NCBI RefSeq assembly: GCF_006175985.1
Contig: NZ_SRSH01000002.1
Coordinates: 62,001-126,000, forward strand
DNA from: Methylotetracoccus oryzae
Lineage (GTDB): Bacteria > Pseudomonadota > Gammaproteobacteria > Methylococcales > Methylococcaceae
DNA: 64,000 nucleotides
Direction: 5' to 3'
How positions within the stretch are numbered: the stretch's first letter is position 1; each line of letters begins with the position of its first letter. The notes beneath the pieces are model-generated. The model was not told where the DNA came from. It did no database searches and saw nothing but the letters and a program-made list of their open reading frames with translations. The translations under genes were made by a program, and so were the position numbers. This document shows positions 50,281-61,462 of this stretch, one piece after another.

Positions 50281-51108
50281 ATGGCCCTGATCAAGTCAAA
50301 ACCCACATCGGCCGGCACGCGATTCCTCGTGCGGGTAAGAAGCCCCGAGTTGCATAAGGGTGCTCCCCACGCGAGTCTCCTGGAACGCCAGTGTAAAAAA
50401 TCAGGTCGCAACAACCAGGGCCGTATTACTGCGCGTCACCAGGGCGGTGGTCACAAGCAGCACTACCGCGTGATCGATTTCAAGCGCGACAAACTGGACA
50501 TTCCGGGGAAAGTCGAGCGTCTCGAATACGATCCGAACCGTACCGCGCACATCGCGCTGGTCCTCTACAAGGACGGTGAGCGTCGCTATGTGATCGCCCC
50601 CAAGGGTGTTTCAGCAGGCCATGAGATCATTTCGTCCGATCAGGCGCCGATTCGGGTCGGGAATTGCCTGCCGATTCGCAATATTCCGGTCGGCACAATG
50701 ATTCATTGCGTGGAGAGCAAGCCCGGTAAAGGCGCTCAGTTCGCGCGGAGCGCTGGTGCCTCGGTACAGCTGGTCGCGAAAGAGGGCGCCTATGCGACGC
50801 TGCGCATGCGCTCCAGCGAGATGCGTAAGGTGCTCGCGGAGTGCCGGGCCGTCATCGGTGAAGTGTCGAACTCCGAACACAGCCTCGCTTCGCTCGGCAA
50901 GGCCGGTGCGTCGCGTTGGCGTGGTGTTCGTCCGACGGTCCGCGGTGTAGCGATGAACCCGGTCGACCACCCGCACGGTGGTGGTGAAGGGCGAACGAGC
51001 GGTGGTCGCCATCCGGTGACGCCGTGGGGTATCCCGACGAAAGGGTATAAGACGCGGAACAGCAAGCGTACCGACCGCATGATCGTGCGGTCGAGGAAGC
51101 ACAAATAA
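50281..51108 (+). CDS. rplB: 50S ribosomal protein L2
   Basis: 275-residue L2, essential for subunit joining and peptidyl transfer. [18 protein letters not shown] and the C-terminal [15 protein letters not shown] (with the key His) are conserved. A 52-base gap to rplW has AGGAAAAGAG as ribosome-binding site. Confidence 0.98.
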   Translation: MALIKSKPTSAGTRFLVRVRSPELHKGAPHASLLERQCKKSGRNNQGRITARHQGGGHKQHYRVIDFKRDKLDIPGKVERLEYDPNRTAHIALVLYKDGERRYVIAPKGVSAGHEIISSDQAPIRVGNCLPIRNIPVGTMIHCVESKPGKGAQFARSAGASVQLVAKEGAYATLRMRSSEMRKVLAECRAVIGEVSNSEHSLASLGKAGASRWRGVRPTVRGVAMNPVDHPHGGGEGRTSGGRHPVTPWGIPTKGYKTRNSKRTDRMIVRSRKHK

Positions 51109-51127
51109 GGTAAAGAGGTAGTAGCCA

Positions 51128-51400
51128 GTGCCACGCTCCATCAAAAAGGGTCCGTTTGTCGACCACCATCTGATTCGCAAGGTCGAAGAGGTGTTGAAGG
51201 CCGGTAGCAAGAAGCCGATCAAGACCTGGTCGCGGCGTTCGATGGTGCTGCCGGAGATGATTGGTCTGACGCTTGCTGTGCATAACGGCAAGCAGCATGT
51301 CCCGGTCATGGTTACCGACAACATGGTTGGCCACAAGCTCGGCGAGTTCGCGCCTACGCGAACCTACCGCGGCCATCAGGCCGACAAGAAATCGAAATAG
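51128..51400 (+). CDS. rpsS: 30S ribosomal protein S19
   Basis: 90-residue S19 in the 30S head. [18 protein letters not shown] and [14 protein letters not shown] are family signatures. GTG start with AGAGGTAG upstream. Confidence 0.98.
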   Translation: MPRSIKKGPFVDHHLIRKVEEVLKAGSKKPIKTWSRRSMVLPEMIGLTLAVHNGKQHVPVMVTDNMVGHKLGEFAPTRTYRGHQADKKSK

Positions 51401-51409
51401 CGAGAGCGG

Positions 51410-51751
51410 ATGACGTCGATGGAAGCGCTAGCGAAACTGAAACAGGTGCGGATCTCTCCGCAAAAGTGCCGACTGGTGGCAGACCAGGTTCGGGGCCTGC
51501 CCGTGGGCAAGGCCATTGAGCTCCTGACCTTTCACCAGAAGAAGGCAGCCAAGATTCTTCGCAAGGTGTTGGAATCCGCTATCGCGAATGCCGAGCACAA
51601 TGAGGGCGCCGATGTCGACGAATTGCGTGTATCGGCCATTTACGTCGACGAGGGTCCGGTACTGAAGCGATTCATGCCGCGAGCGAAAGGTCGTGCAAAC
51701 CAGATTCTGAAGCGCACGAGCCACATCACCATCAAGGTTGCAGAGGGTTAG
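51410..51751 (+). CDS. rplV: 50S ribosomal protein L22
   Basis: 113-residue L22, whose hairpin lines the exit tunnel near L4. [18 protein letters not shown] and [16 protein letters not shown] are typical. An in-frame ATG at 51419 (MEALAKLK) matches the E. coli N-terminus better and may be the true start. Confidence 0.97.
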   Translation: MTSMEALAKLKQVRISPQKCRLVADQVRGLPVGKAIELLTFHQKKAAKILRKVLESAIANAEHNEGADVDELRVSAIYVDEGPVLKRFMPRAKGRANQILKRTSHITIKVAEG

Positions 51752-51762
51752 AGGGCGCATTC

Positions 51763-52425
51763 ATGGGACAGAAAGTTCATCCGACAGGAATCCGCCTCGG
51801 GTATATCAAGGACTGGACCTCGCGTTGGTATGCCAACTCGAAGAACTACTCGCAGTTTTTGAGTCAGGATCTTCGCGTACGCGAATTCCTGAAGCGGAAA
51901 TTGGCACACGCTTCGGTCAGTCGGATTCAGATCAACCGACCCGCAAATAACGCGCAGATCACGATTCACACGGCGCGTCCGGGCATCGTGATTGGAAAGA
52001 AAGGCGAGGACATCGATTCCTTGCGTCGGCAAGTGAGTGCCATGCTGGGTGCTCCCGTGCAAATCAGCGTCGAGGAAATCCGCAAGCCGGAACTGGATGC
52101 GCAACTCGTTGCCGAAGGCGTTGCCCAGCAGCTCGAGAAGCGAATCATGTTTCGGCGCGCGATGAAGCGTGCTGTGACGAACACGCTGCGCCTGGGCGCA
52201 GAGGGCGTGAAGATCAACGTCGCCGGTCGTCTTAACGGTGCCGAAATCGCGCGCAGCGAGTGGTACCGCGAGGGCCGCGTGCCGCTGCACACGTTCCGCG
52301 CTGACATCGACTACGGCTTCGCCGAAGCCCGCACGACCTACGGCGTCATCGGCGTGAAGGTGTGGATCTTCAAAGGCGAGATCTTCAACACCGCGCCGGA
52401 GCAGAAGGCGGCTCCCGCGGAATAA
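51763..52425 (+). CDS. rpsC: 30S ribosomal protein S3
   Basis: 220-residue S3 with the KH domain ([14 protein letters not shown]), part of the mRNA entry helicase. Starts [20 protein letters not shown] 51763 is 11 bases after rplV. Confidence 0.98.
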   Translation: MGQKVHPTGIRLGYIKDWTSRWYANSKNYSQFLSQDLRVREFLKRKLAHASVSRIQINRPANNAQITIHTARPGIVIGKKGEDIDSLRRQVSAMLGAPVQISVEEIRKPELDAQLVAEGVAQQLEKRIMFRRAMKRAVTNTLRLGAEGVKINVAGRLNGAEIARSEWYREGRVPLHTFRADIDYGFAEARTTYGVIGVKVWIFKGEIFNTAPEQKAAPAE

Positions 52426-52443
52426 TAAAACTGGGCACCGGTC

Positions 52444-52857
52444 ATGTTGCAACCTAAGAGAACGAAATACCGAAAGCAGCACAAGGGGCGTAATACCGGG
52501 CTCGCGACAACTGGAAGCAAAGTCAGTTTCGGCGAGTACGGATTGAAGTCTCTGGATCGCGGGCGATTGACGGCGCGTCAGATCGAGGCGGCCCGTCGCT
52601 CGATTACTCGCCATGTCCGCCGCGGTGGGAAGATGTGGATCCGGGTTTTCCCCGACAAGCCGATCTCCAAAAAGCCTCTCGAGGTCAGAATGGGTAGCGG
52701 CAAAGGCAGTGTCGAGTACTGGGTGGCGGAGATTCAGCCGGGCACCATGCTTTACGAACTCGAAGGTGTCAGCGAGGAACTGGCGCGCGAGGCATTCCGT
52801 CTGGCTGCGGCCAAGCTGCCTCTGAAGACGACGTTTGCGGTCCGAACGGTGCTGTGA
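52444..52857 (+). CDS. rplP: 50S ribosomal protein L16
   Basis: 137-residue L16, needed for A-site tRNA placement. [16 protein letters not shown] and [12 protein letters not shown] are present; the latter includes the arginine region hydroxylated in some bacteria. The stop overlaps the rpmC start (TGATG). Confidence 0.98.
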   Translation: MLQPKRTKYRKQHKGRNTGLATTGSKVSFGEYGLKSLDRGRLTARQIEAARRSITRHVRRGGKMWIRVFPDKPISKKPLEVRMGSGKGSVEYWVAEIQPGTMLYELEGVSEELAREAFRLAAAKLPLKTTFAVRTVL

Positions 52858-53051
52858 TGAAAGTGAACGAGATAAGGGCGAAGTCCGCCGAAGAGCTCAA
52901 GACGCAACTCCTGGACCTGCACAAAGAGCAGTTTAACCTGCGTATGCAGAAGGCAACGGGCCAGTTGTCGAAGCCCGACCAGTTGCAGAAACTGCGGAAG
53001 GATATTGCCCGCATCAATATGGTGTTGGGTGAAATGGGAGTCAAGGCATGA
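52857..53051 (+). CDS. rpmC: 50S ribosomal protein L29
   Basis: 64-residue L29 at the tunnel exit; two helices, with [16 protein letters not shown] and [15 protein letters not shown] 52857 shares its A with the rplP stop. A GTG one codon upstream is possible. Confidence 0.97.
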   Translation: MKVNEIRAKSAEELKTQLLDLHKEQFNLRMQKATGQLSKPDQLQKLRKDIARINMVLGEMGVKA

Positions 53052-53308
53052 GCGAAGTAGGCAAGACCGCCCGGGTGCTGGTGGGCAAGGTCGTTAGCAA
53101 CAAGATGGAGAAGACGGTTGTGGTCAAGGTGGAGCGAGTTGTCGCTCACCCGCTCTACGGGAAGTTCATCCGCCGCAGCAGCAAGGTACTTGCACACGAC
53201 GCCGCCGGCGAGTGTCGAGAAGGCGACACCGTTCAGGTCCAGTCTACGCGCCCGATTTCCAAAGGGAAGTCGTGGGTCGTCGAACGCGTGTTGGCGAAAG
53301 CTTCTTGA
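53048..53308 (+). CDS. rpsQ: 30S ribosomal protein S17
   Basis: 86-residue S17, a primary 16S rRNA binder. [22 protein letters not shown] and [13 protein letters not shown] are family features. Overlaps rpmC by four bases (ATGA). End of the S10 block. Confidence 0.98.
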   Translation: MSEVGKTARVLVGKVVSNKMEKTVVVKVERVVAHPLYGKFIRRSSKVLAHDAAGECREGDTVQVQSTRPISKGKSWVVERVLAKAS

Positions 53309-53345
53309 TCGGATCGGAAACTCTCTTCGGAAGCGGACTACTAAC

Positions 53346-53714
53346 ATGATTCAAATGCAGACCTGCCTCAACGTTGCGGACAACAGCGGGGCAAAGGAAG
53401 TAATGTGCATCAAGGTGCTGGGCGGCTCGCACCGGCGTTATGCAAACATCGGCGACATTATCAAGGTGAGCGTTCGCGACGCGATCCCGCGTGGCCGCGT
53501 CAAGAAGGGCGAGGTCTATAACGCTGTCGTCGTGCGGACGCGAAAGGGTGTTCGTCGCAGTGACGGTTCGCTGATCCGCTTCGACAACAACTCGGCGGTG
53601 CTGCTGAACAACCAGCATCAACCGATCGGCACGCGTATCTTCGGCCCCGTGACGCGTGAACTGCGTTCGGAAAAGTTCATGAAGATCATCTCCCTGGCCC
53701 CTGAGGTTTTGTGA
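53346..53714 (+). CDS. rplN: 50S ribosomal protein L14
   Basis: 122-residue L14 at the subunit interface. [28 protein letters not shown] is diagnostic. First spc gene; only 37 bases separate it from rpsQ and no promoter is obvious, so it is probably cotranscribed with S10 genes. Confidence 0.98.
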   Translation: MIQMQTCLNVADNSGAKEVMCIKVLGGSHRRYANIGDIIKVSVRDAIPRGRVKKGEVYNAVVVRTRKGVRRSDGSLIRFDNNSAVLLNNQHQPIGTRIFGPVTRELRSEKFMKIISLAPEVL

Positions 53715-53729
53715 GGAGAGGGCAAAGAA

Positions 53730-54047
53730 ATGCAAAAGATTAGAAAGGGCGATCAGGTCGTGGTCATCGCCGGCCGCGACAAAGGTAAGCGTGGCGTAGT
53801 GTTGGGAGTCGAGGGTGACGGGCGCGTGCTCGTCGAGGGCGTAAACCTCGTGAAGAAGCACCAGCGGCCGATTCCGAGCCGGGGCATAAACGGTGGAATC
53901 GTCGAGAAGCCTCTGCCCATTCAGGTGTCGAACATCGCGTTGTTCAATCCGGCCACCAACAAGCCCGAAAAGGTTGGCTTTCGTCTGCTTGCGGACGGGC
54001 GAAAGGTGCGTTACTTCAAGGCGACCAATGAGGTTGTCGATCTCTAG
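53730..54047 (+). CDS. rplX: 50S ribosomal protein L24
   Basis: 105-residue L24, an assembly initiator with a KOW motif ([19 protein letters not shown]). GAGGAGAGG precedes ATG 53730. Confidence 0.98.
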   Translation: MQKIRKGDQVVVIAGRDKGKRGVVLGVEGDGRVLVEGVNLVKKHQRPIPSRGINGGIVEKPLPIQVSNIALFNPATNKPEKVGFRLLADGRKVRYFKATNEVVDL

Positions 54048-54063
54048 ATCGGATATCCGAGCA

Positions 54064-54603
54064 ATGGCAAGGCTACAAGACTACTACAGACAGACGATCG
54101 TCCCGGAGTTGCACAAGCGCTTCCAGTATCAGTCCGTGATGCAGGTGCCCCGGCTTGAGAAAATCACGCTGAACATGGGCGTGGGGGAAGCGGTCGCAGA
54201 CAAGAAGATCCTGCAGAACGCCGTGGAAGACCTCCAGAAGATCTCGGGACAGCGCCCTATCGTCACGTATGCTCGGAAGTCGATCGCGGGTTTCAAGATC
54301 CGCGAGGGCATGCCGGTGGGCTGCAAGGTTACGCTGCGCCGAGAGCGCATGTATGAATTTCTCGATCGTCTGATCAGCGTGACCATCCCCCGTATTCGCG
54401 ATTTCCGGGGGTTGAGCCCCAAGTCGTTCGATGGTCGCGGGAACTACTCGATGGGCGTTCGCGAACAGATCATCTTCCCGGAAATCGACTACGACAAGAT
54501 CGACACCTTGCGCGGTCTGGATATCACCATCACGTCGTCGGCAAAGACCGACGCGGAAGCGCGGGCTCTTCTGGAGCTATTCCGCTTCCCGTTTCGTACC
54601 TAA
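54064..54603 (+). CDS. rplE: 50S ribosomal protein L5
   Basis: 179-residue L5, which binds 5S rRNA and P-site t[33 protein letters not shown] and [12 protein letters not shown] are conserved. ATG 54064 begins at the family N-terminus. Confidence 0.98.
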   Translation: MARLQDYYRQTIVPELHKRFQYQSVMQVPRLEKITLNMGVGEAVADKKILQNAVEDLQKISGQRPIVTYARKSIAGFKIREGMPVGCKVTLRRERMYEFLDRLISVTIPRIRDFRGLSPKSFDGRGNYSMGVREQIIFPEIDYDKIDTLRGLDITITSSAKTDAEARALLELFRFPFRT

Positions 54604-54614
54604 GGGGTAACGCA

Positions 54615-54920
54615 GTGGCCAAGAAGTCAATGATTGCTCGGGAAGTAAAGCGACAGAAGTGCGTCGCGAAATACGCCCAGAAGCGGAAGGATCTTAAAGC
54701 GATCATCCAGAGTCCGCAGACGTCGGACGAAGCACGCGAAGTCGCGTTGAGCCAATTGCAGCGTTTGCCGCGGGATGCATCACCTAGCCGTATGCACAAC
54801 CGCTGCAGCCTGACCGGCCGTCCGCACGGCTACTATCGGAAGTTCGGGCTCGGGCGCAACAAGCTCCGCGAATCCGTGATGCGCGGTGATGTGCCAGGCG
54901 TCGTCAAGGCGAGTTGGTAA
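54615..54920 (+). CDS. rpsN: 30S ribosomal protein S14 (zinc-free type)
   Basis: 101-residue S14 of the long, zinc-independent class (no CxxC pair). [28 protein letters not shown] is the signature region. GTG start with AGGGGTAA upstream. Confidence 0.98.
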   Translation: MAKKSMIAREVKRQKCVAKYAQKRKDLKAIIQSPQTSDEAREVALSQLQRLPRDASPSRMHNRCSLTGRPHGYYRKFGLGRNKLRESVMRGDVPGVVKASW

Positions 54921-54964
54921 ACAGTGGCGATGACAAGTTCGGCTAACAGAGCCCGGAGAGAGAT

Positions 54965-55360
54965 ATGAGCATGACAGATCCCCTGGCGGATATGTTGAAT
55001 CGCATAGCCAACGCGCAAGCGGCCGGCAAGACCGAGGCGGCGATGCCCTCTTCGAAGCTCAAGGTTTCGGTAGCGCGCGTGTTGGAGTCGGAAGGCTACA
55101 TTGGCGGGTTGCGCGTCGATGACACTGACGGTAAGCCCACCCTGACCATCAAATTGAAGTATTTCCACGGCGCCCCGGTAATTGAAAGCGTGCGACGTGT
55201 CAGTACTCCAGGTCGCCGTATCTACCGTGGCAACGGAGAGATTCCGAAAGTGATGGGCGGGCTTGGCGTGGCGATCGTCTCGACGTCCCGCGGTGTCATG
55301 TCGGACCGGGAAGCGCGCGCAATCGGGCAGGGCGGCGAAGTCCTGTGCGTGGTCAGCTAA
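54965..55360 (+). CDS. rpsH: 30S ribosomal protein S8
   Basis: 131-residue S8, primary 16S binder and translational repressor of the spc operon in E. coli. [18 protein letters not shown] and [12 protein letters not shown]-like C-terminus are present. GGAGAG precedes the ATG. Confidence 0.98.
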   Translation: MSMTDPLADMLNRIANAQAAGKTEAAMPSSKLKVSVARVLESEGYIGGLRVDDTDGKPTLTIKLKYFHGAPVIESVRRVSTPGRRIYRGNGEIPKVMGGLGVAIVSTSRGVMSDREARAIGQGGEVLCVVS

Positions 55361-55376
55361 GAGCGGTGGAATTCCA

Positions 55377-55910
55377 ATGTCGAGAGTAGCAAAAAATCCG
55401 GTCCGGCTTCCTGCTGGCGTTGAGGTTGCCCTCAACGGCACCGAGCTGACCGTGAAGGGAAAGAAGGGCGTCCTTTCGCGTTCGATCCCGGCCGGAGTGC
55501 CGGTTCGCGTCGAGGGCGGAGAAGTGATCGTGACCGCTGATAAGTCCAACCAACAGTTGAACGCACTGGCGGGGACGACGCGGGCGAACATAGCCAACAT
55601 GGTGACCGGCGTCAGCACGGGATTCGAGACCAAGTTATCTCTGGTCGGCGTTGGCTATCGCGCGCAGGCAAAGGGCGATACGCTGAGCCTCACGCTGGGC
55701 TTTTCGCACCCAGTCGAGTATCGGGCACCTGCGGGCATCGAGATCGAAACACCGTCACAGACCGACATCATCGTTCGGGGCTGCGATCGTCAGCAAGTGG
55801 GGCAGGTGGCCGCGAATATTCGCGCATACCGCCCGCCTGAGCCCTATAAGGGTAAGGGCGTCCGCTACAGCGACGAACAGATTGTCCGTAAAGAAGCCAA
55901 GAAGAAGTAG
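55377..55910 (+). CDS. rplF: 50S ribosomal protein L6
   Basis: 177-residue L6 near the factor-binding site. SRVAKNPVRLPAGVEV at the start and the C-terminal signature PPEPYKGKGVRYSDE are clear. ATG 55377. Confidence 0.98.
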   Translation: MSRVAKNPVRLPAGVEVALNGTELTVKGKKGVLSRSIPAGVPVRVEGGEVIVTADKSNQQLNALAGTTRANIANMVTGVSTGFETKLSLVGVGYRAQAKGDTLSLTLGFSHPVEYRAPAGIEIETPSQTDIIVRGCDRQQVGQVAANIRAYRPPEPYKGKGVRYSDEQIVRKEAKKK

Positions 55911-55924
55911 CGTAGGACGGAGCA

Positions 55925-56278
55925 ATGGATAAGAAATCGGCGCGCCTCAAACGAGCCGCAAAGACAAGAATGACGATACGACGCACAGGCCAAACGCGCT
56001 TGAGCGTGCATCGGACTCCGCGCCATATCTACGCACAGATCTTCAGTGCGGACGGCGCAAACGTCATCGCTAGCGCATCGACCCTCGAGGTCACGCTCCG
56101 TGAAGGCCTTAGCGGCACGGGCAACCAGGATGCAGCCAAGGCGGTCGGAAAAAGCATCGCGGAGAAGGCGCTGGCGCTCGGTGTATCCGAGGTCGCGTTC
56201 GACCGTTCGGGGTTCCGCTATCATGGCCGTGTCAAGGCACTTGCCGATGCGGCGCGTGAAGCAGGTCTGAAATTTTAG
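55925..56278 (+). CDS. rplR: 50S ribosomal protein L18
   Basis: 117-residue L18, which brings 5S rRNA to the 50[17 protein letters not shown] and [23 protein letters not shown] are typical. ATG 55925 with GGAC/GGAG upstream. Confidence 0.98.
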   Translation: MDKKSARLKRAAKTRMTIRRTGQTRLSVHRTPRHIYAQIFSADGANVIASASTLEVTLREGLSGTGNQDAAKAVGKSIAEKALALGVSEVAFDRSGFRYHGRVKALADAAREAGLKF

Positions 56279-56287
56279 GATCGAGAC

Positions 56288-56806
56288 ATGGCAAGCAACG
56301 TAAGCGTACAGACCGCGAATCCGGAAGGACTCTCGGAAAAGCTGGTTGACGTGCGTCGCGTGACCAAGGTGGTCAAGGGCGGACGGCAATTCGGATTCAC
56401 CGCCCTGACTGTGGTCGGCGACGGCAACGGCAAGGTCGGATACGGGCTGAGCAAGGCCCGTGAAGTCCCGGTTGCCATTCAGAAATCCATGGAGCAGGCG
56501 CGGAAGAATATGCGCCAGGTGTGTCTCAAGGGCGACACTCTGCACTATGCCGTGACCGCGTCGAGCGGCGCTGCAAAGGTGTATATGCAGCCGGCTTCAG
56601 AGGGCACCGGGATCATCGCAGGCGGTGCGATGAGGGCCGTTTTCGAGGTCGTTGGGATTCACAATGTACTGGCGAAGTGCATCGGTACCAACAACCCCAT
56701 CAACGTCGTCGCTGCGACCATCCAGGGTCTCACGCAGATCAAGGATCCGAAGCAGATGGCAGCAAAACGCGGCAAAACGCTGGACGAAGTTCTGGGGGCG
56801 AAATGA
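56288..56806 (+). CDS. rpsE: 30S ribosomal protein S5
   Basis: 172-residue S5, a fidelity protein of the mRNA entry tunnel. [31 protein letters not shown] is the S5 double-stranded-RNA-binding signature. Overlaps rpmD by four bases. Confidence 0.98.
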   Translation: MASNVSVQTANPEGLSEKLVDVRRVTKVVKGGRQFGFTALTVVGDGNGKVGYGLSKAREVPVAIQKSMEQARKNMRQVCLKGDTLHYAVTASSGAAKVYMQPASEGTGIIAGGAMRAVFEVVGIHNVLAKCIGTNNPINVVAATIQGLTQIKDPKQMAAKRGKTLDEVLGAK

Positions 56807-56988
56807 GCACCAAGCAACTCCGAGTCACGCTCGTAAAGAGCAAGCACGGTCGCCTCCGCAGCCATCAGGCCTGCGTTAGCGGTTTGGGCATCCGGCGCAT
56901 ACACCAGACCGTTTTGGTCAACGACACGCCGGAAAACCGCGGGATGGTTAATCGCATCTCGTACATGCTGAAAGTCGAGGAAGCCTGA
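56803..56988 (+). CDS. rpmD: 50S ribosomal protein L30
   Basis: 61-residue L30. [14 protein letters not shown] and [21 protein letters not shown] are family motifs. ATG 56803 overlaps the rpsE stop (ATGA). Confidence 0.97.
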   Translation: MSTKQLRVTLVKSKHGRLRSHQACVSGLGIRRIHQTVLVNDTPENRGMVNRISYMLKVEEA

Positions 56989-56990
56989 TT

Positions 56991-57425
56991 ATGTTTCTGA
57001 ACACCATCAGCCCAGCCCCGGGCAGCCGCCAAGAAAAACGTCGCTTAGGGCGAGGGATCGGTTCGGGCCTCGGCAAGACCAGCGGCAAGGGACACAAAGG
57101 CCAGAAGGCGCGTGCGGGTGGCTTCCACAAGGTCGGTTTCGAGGGTGGCCAGATGCCTCTCCAGCGCCGGCTGCCAAAAGTGGGTTTCCGGTCACTGAAG
57201 AAGCGTTACGTGGCCGAGGTGACGCTGCGGAGTCTGAACGGGCTCCCGCAGGAAGATATCGATTTGGGCGTCTTGAAGGCGGCGGGCCTCGTGCCGGCTC
57301 ACACGCTGCGCGTGAAAGCGATCGTGAAGGGCGAAATCGAGCGGCGGATCGTGTTGAAAGGGATCCACGCCAGCGCGGGTGCTCGAGAGAAAATCGAGGC
57401 CTGTGGCGGGCGAGTGGAAGACTAA
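56991..57425 (+). CDS. rplO: 50S ribosomal protein L15
   Basis: 144-residue L15, a late 50S assembly protein. Glycine-rich start [22 protein letters not shown] and [15 protein letters not shown] are diagnostic. AGGAAG overlaps the end of rpmD. Confidence 0.98.
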   Translation: MFLNTISPAPGSRQEKRRLGRGIGSGLGKTSGKGHKGQKARAGGFHKVGFEGGQMPLQRRLPKVGFRSLKKRYVAEVTLRSLNGLPQEDIDLGVLKAAGLVPAHTLRVKAIVKGEIERRIVLKGIHASAGAREKIEACGGRVED

Positions 57426-57451
57426 AGCAATAACAAAAAGGCGGGCTGGGC

Positions 57452-58768
57452 GTGGCTACGACAGGTCTCGGAGATCAACTGGGTAAATTGACGGAGTTGC
57501 GGCAGCGACTGCTGTTCGTGCTGGGCGCGCTATTCGTCTACCGAGTCGGAGCGCACATCCCGATCCCCGGGGTGGATCCTAAAGCACTTGCCGCTCTTTT
57601 TTCGCAGCAGGGTGGCTTCCTGGACATGGTCAACATGTTCTCGGGTGGTGCCTTCAAACGGCTGAGCATTTTCGCTCTTGGGATCATGCCCTACATCTCC
57701 GCGTCGATCATCATTCAGTTGATGACCGTCGTGGTGCCGCAATTGGAACAGATCAAGAAGGAGGGGGAGTCCGGGCGTCGCAGGCTCAACCAGTACACGC
57801 GATACGGAACCGTCGGGCTGGCCAGTTTCCAGGCGATCGGTGTCGGGCTCGCGCTGCAGAATCAAACCGCCGCCGGATCATCGGTCGTCATTGCGCCTGG
57901 GTTTCACTTTCTCTTCGTCACGGCCGTTTCGCTCGTCGCCGGCACGGTATTCCTGATGTGGTTGGGTGAGCAGGTTACCGAGCGCGGGATCGGAAATGGC
58001 ATCTCGATCATCATTTTTTCTGGCATCGTTGCCGGTTTGCCGTCAGCGATCGGGGGTACGCTCGAACTCGCGCGCACCGGTGAAATGGGGCCGATGAGTA
58101 TCGTATTGCTCTTCGCGTTGGCGTTGGCCGTGACGGCGTTGGTGGTTTTCGTCGAGCGAGGGCAGCGCCGAATCACGATCAACTATGCGAAGCGTCAGGA
58201 AGGGCGTCGGATGTATGCGGCGCACAAGAGTTTTCTGCCGTTGAAGCTGAATATGTCGGGTGTCATACCGCCAATTTTCGCGTCTAGCATCATCCTGTTT
58301 CCGACGACCATCGCGGGTTGGTTTGGCAGCAGCGAAGAGCTGTCCTGGCTGCAGGATGTGGCAACGGCACTGTCGCCGGGCCAGCCGCTCTACGTGTTCT
58401 GTTACGCGGCTGCGATCATCTTCTTTTGTTTCTTCTATGCCGCGTTGGTCTTCAATACCAACGAAACGGCAGACAATCTCAAGAAGTCCGGCGCCTTCGT
58501 GCCCGGAATACGGCCGGGCCAACAGACGGCACAGTATATAGACAGCGTGATGACGCGTCTGACACTGATCGGCGCGATTTATATCACGGCGGTGTGCTTG
58601 TTGCCGGAGTTCCTGATCGTGTACTGGAACGTACCGTTCTACTTCGGCGGGACATCGCTTTTGATCATCGTCGTCGTGGTCATGGATTTCATGTCACAGA
58701 TCCAGACCTACATCATCTCGCATCAGTACGAAGGGCTTTTGAAGAAGTCCAACATCAAAATCAAATGA
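57452..58768 (+). CDS. secY: Protein translocase subunit SecY
   Basis: 438-residue, ten-helix channel of the Sec translocon. [29 protein letters not shown], the cytoplasmic loop [13 protein letters not shown] and the C-terminal [18 protein letters not shown] are typical. GTG 57452 start. Standard position after rplO. Confidence 0.98.
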   Translation: MATTGLGDQLGKLTELRQRLLFVLGALFVYRVGAHIPIPGVDPKALAALFSQQGGFLDMVNMFSGGAFKRLSIFALGIMPYISASIIIQLMTVVVPQLEQIKKEGESGRRRLNQYTRYGTVGLASFQAIGVGLALQNQTAAGSSVVIAPGFHFLFVTAVSLVAGTVFLMWLGEQVTERGIGNGISIIIFSGIVAGLPSAIGGTLELARTGEMGPMSIVLLFALALAVTALVVFVERGQRRITINYAKRQEGRRMYAAHKSFLPLKLNMSGVIPPIFASSIILFPTTIAGWFGSSEELSWLQDVATALSPGQPLYVFCYAAAIIFFCFFYAALVFNTNETADNLKKSGAFVPGIRPGQQTAQYIDSVMTRLTLIGAIYITAVCLLPEFLIVYWNVPFYFGGTSLLIIVVVVMDFMSQIQTYIISHQYEGLLKKSNIKIK

Positions 58769-58805
58769 TGGTCGGCAGTCTGCCGGCGACCGGAGGGCAT
58801 AAATC

Positions 58806-58919
58806 ATGAAAGTAAGAGCTTCCGTCAAGAAGATCTGCCGCAACTGCAAAGTTTTGAAGCGGAAGGGCACTGTCCGCATCATTTGCAAGGACGCGCGGCA
58901 CAAGCAGCGCCAAGGCTGA
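58806..58919 (+). CDS. rpmJ: 50S ribosomal protein L36
   Basis: 37-residue L36 of the zinc-binding type: Cys11, Cys14, Cys27 and His32 form the C-x2-C-x12-C-x4-H site. It starts [21 protein letters not shown] lies upstream of ATG 58806. Standard place between secY and rpsM. Confidence 0.97.
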   Translation: MKVRASVKKICRNCKVLKRKGTVRIICKDARHKQRQG

Positions 58920-58922
58920 TTA

Positions 58923-58951
58923 TTGGTCTTTGCGTCAAACAGTGATATGAT
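58923..58951 (+). promoter_or_regulatory. Candidate alpha-operon promoter
   Basis: TTGGTC, 17 bases, then TGATATGAT: an extended -10 (TG-A-TATGAT) directly before rpsM. It would start transcription near 58958 and allow separate expression of rpsM-rpsK-rpsD-rpoA-rplQ. The following leader of about 35 bases is where S4 might act. Confidence 0.5.
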
Positions 58952-58993
58952 TCGCGATTCACTTAAACGGGCCAGTATAGCTGGAGAAGGAAA

Positions 58994-59350
58994 ATGGCAC
59001 GAATTGCCGGCGTAAACATACCGGACCATAAACACGTGGTGATCTCGCTGCGTTCCATCTACGGAGTCGGGGCTACGCGCGCCGGTGTAATCTGCGAGCG
59101 CGCCGGGATCGACCCTGCGGCGAAGGTCAAGACGCTCAACGACGAGCAAATCGATCGGTTGCGTGAAGAAGTGGGTCGATTCGTTGTCGAGGGTGACCTG
59201 CGACGCGAAACCTCGATGAACATCAAACGGCTAATGGATTTGAGCTGTTTCCGCGGGCTTCGCCACCGTCGCGGTCTGCCCGTTCGCGGTCAACGCACTC
59301 GGACCAACGCACGCACCCGTAAGGGGCCGCGCCGGCCCATTCGTAAGTAA
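58994..59350 (+). CDS. rpsM: 30S ribosomal protein S13
   Basis: 118-residue S13 in the 30S head, forming bridges to L5. [24 protein letters not shown] and [20 protein letters not shown] are clear. GGAGAAGG precedes ATG 58994. First alpha-operon gene. Confidence 0.98.
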   Translation: MARIAGVNIPDHKHVVISLRSIYGVGATRAGVICERAGIDPAAKVKTLNDEQIDRLREEVGRFVVEGDLRRETSMNIKRLMDLSCFRGLRHRRGLPVRGQRTRTNARTRKGPRRPIRK

Positions 59351-59377
59351 GGTCTGGCTCAGAGGTTTCGGACAGAA

Positions 59378-59761
59378 ATGGCAACAGGTCGCTCGACAAA
59401 AAAGATCAAGAAGGACATCAGTGATGGCATCGCGCATATCAGCGCGTCCTTCAACAACACGATCATCACGATCACGGACCGAAAAGGCAATGCGCTCTCT
59501 TGGGCCAGTGCCGGCGCTTCGGGCTTTCGCGGCTCTCGCAAGAGCACGCCCTTCGCGGCGCAGGTTGCCGCTGAGAAGGCGGGTAACATCGCGAAGGAAT
59601 ACGGCATGCGCAACCTCGATGTGCGCATTACCGGTCCAGGTCCGGGTCGCGAGTCCGCGGTGCGGTCGCTCAACGCGCTTGGTTTCAAGATCACCAACAT
59701 CGTCGACACGACTCCCATCCCTCATAACGGTTGCCGGCCGCCCAAGAAGCGGCGTGTCTGA
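59378..59761 (+). CDS. rpsK: 30S ribosomal protein S11
   Basis: 127-residue S11 on the platform. [26 protein letters not shown] and [16 protein letters not shown] are family signatures. Confidence 0.98.
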   Translation: MATGRSTKKIKKDISDGIAHISASFNNTIITITDRKGNALSWASAGASGFRGSRKSTPFAAQVAAEKAGNIAKEYGMRNLDVRITGPGPGRESAVRSLNALGFKITNIVDTTPIPHNGCRPPKKRRV

Positions 59762-59777
59762 ATACGGAGCTGTGTAA

Positions 59778-60398
59778 ATGGCAAGATATATTGGTCCCAA
59801 GTGCAAGCTGAGCCGCCGCGAAGGCAGCGATCTGTTCCACAAGTCGCGGGGGAAGTCGCTCGAATCGAAATGCAAGCTGGATCAGCCTCCTGGACAACAC
59901 GGCCAGAAGCGTGCGCGGCTGACGGACTACGCGGCGCAGCTGCGTGCGAAGCAAAAGCTGCGTCGCATTTACGGTGTGTTGGAGCGTCAATTTCGGGGTT
60001 ATTACCAGGAGGCTTCGCGCCGCAAGGGCTCGACCGGCGAAAATCTTCTTAGCATTTTGGAATGCCGGCTTGACAACGTCGTCTACCGGATGGGCTTTGC
60101 TTCGACACGGGCAGAGGCGCGCCAACTGGTCAGCCACAAGGCGGTTTGTGTCAATGAGAGCGTTTTGAACATACCGTCATATCTGGTGAAGAGCGGCGAT
60201 GTGATCACCATCCGCGAGCGCGCCAAGGCGCAGCAGCGGATCAAGGATGCACTTCAGGTTACGGAACAGTACGGCTTTCCGTCCTGGGTGGATGTGGATG
60301 TCGCCCAAATGAAGGGTACCTTCCGCATGCCTCCGGAGCGCGCGGAACTTGGCTCGGACATCAACGAGCAGTTGGTTGTCGAACTCTACTCCAAGTAA
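59778..60398 (+). CDS. rpsD: 30S ribosomal protein S4
   Basis: 206-residue S4, primary assembly protein and, in E. coli, repressor of the alpha operon. [15 protein letters not shown] and the S4 RNA-binding domain [23 protein letters not shown] are present. No zinc-binding CxxC pair. Confidence 0.98.
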   Translation: MARYIGPKCKLSRREGSDLFHKSRGKSLESKCKLDQPPGQHGQKRARLTDYAAQLRAKQKLRRIYGVLERQFRGYYQEASRRKGSTGENLLSILECRLDNVVYRMGFASTRAEARQLVSHKAVCVNESVLNIPSYLVKSGDVITIRERAKAQQRIKDALQVTEQYGFPSWVDVDVAQMKGTFRMPPERAELGSDINEQLVVELYSK

Positions 60399-60422
60399 TT
60401 ACCTCCCTCCTCGGAAGCGTCT

Positions 60423-61403
60423 ATGCAGAATCTTGCTGATTTGATCAGACCGCGGCTGATAAGCGTCAGTCCCATCGAAAGCCACAGTGCGCGCATCGTT
60501 ATCGAGCCGCTGGAGCGGGGCTTTGGTCATACGCTCGGCAATGCGCTGCGCAGGGTGCTGTTGTCGTCCATTCCGGGATGTGCCGTGACCGAGGCGGCTA
60601 TCGAAGGCGTGCTGCATGAGTACGCCTTCATCGATGGCGTGCAGGAAGACGTGATCGATATTCTTCTCAACCTGAAGGACTTGTCGATTAAGTCGCATGG
60701 CGACGAGGCAACTCTTCGGTTGGAAAAGACTGGGCCTGGCGTCGTGCTGGCATCGGACATCGCTCTGACGCACGAGGTTGAGATCGTGAATCCGGATTTG
60801 GTGATTGCCCACCTGACAAGCCCGGTAAAGCTCTCGATGTCGCTGCGCGTGCAGAAGGGGCGGGGCTATCAATCGGTCGCTTCGCGGTTGGTGGAGAGCG
60901 AGGCGCCGATCGGTACCTTACATCTGGACGCTTGGTTCAGCCCGATCAAAAAGGTGTCGTACCTGGTCGAGAGCGCCCGGGTTGAACAGCGCACCGACCT
61001 CGACCGCCTGGTGATCGAGATCGAGACCAACGGCACGGTTGATCCGGAGGAGGCTGTGCGCGATGCGGCGTCGATACTGAATCAGCATCTGTCGGTGCTG
61101 CTCGATCTCAATACGGAGATGGTGTCGAAGGTGGATCACCCGCCGACACACTTTGATCCACTTCTCATGCGTCCGGTGGATGATCTCGAGTTGACGGTAC
61201 GCTCGGCGAACTGCCTTAAGGCGGAAAACATCTTCTATATCGGTGACCTCATTCAGCGCACCGAAGTCGATTTGTTGCGGACTCCGAACCTGGGCAAGAA
61301 GTCGCTGATGGAGATCAAAGACGTGCTTGCGACCAAGGGTCTGCAGCTGGGTATGCGCCTAGAGAATTGGCCGCCCGAAGGGCTCAAGCGTCCGGGACAG
61401 TGA
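60423..61403 (+). CDS. rpoA: RNA polymerase alpha subunit
   Basis: 326-residue alpha. The N-terminal dimerisation domain contains [22 protein letters not shown]. The C-terminal domain (about 245-320) keeps the DNA- and activator-contacting [21 protein letters not shown] with the key Arg. Usual place after rpsD. Confidence 0.98.
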   Translation: MQNLADLIRPRLISVSPIESHSARIVIEPLERGFGHTLGNALRRVLLSSIPGCAVTEAAIEGVLHEYAFIDGVQEDVIDILLNLKDLSIKSHGDEATLRLEKTGPGVVLASDIALTHEVEIVNPDLVIAHLTSPVKLSMSLRVQKGRGYQSVASRLVESEAPIGTLHLDAWFSPIKKVSYLVESARVEQRTDLDRLVIEIETNGTVDPEEAVRDAASILNQHLSVLLDLNTEMVSKVDHPPTHFDPLLMRPVDDLELTVRSANCLKAENIFYIGDLIQRTEVDLLRTPNLGKKSLMEIKDVLATKGLQLGMRLENWPPEGLKRPGQ

Positions 61404-61462
61404 GCATCCGGTCGCGTGGGCGACCCCGAATACTCTAAACAATAAGCTCGTAGGACAATTCC

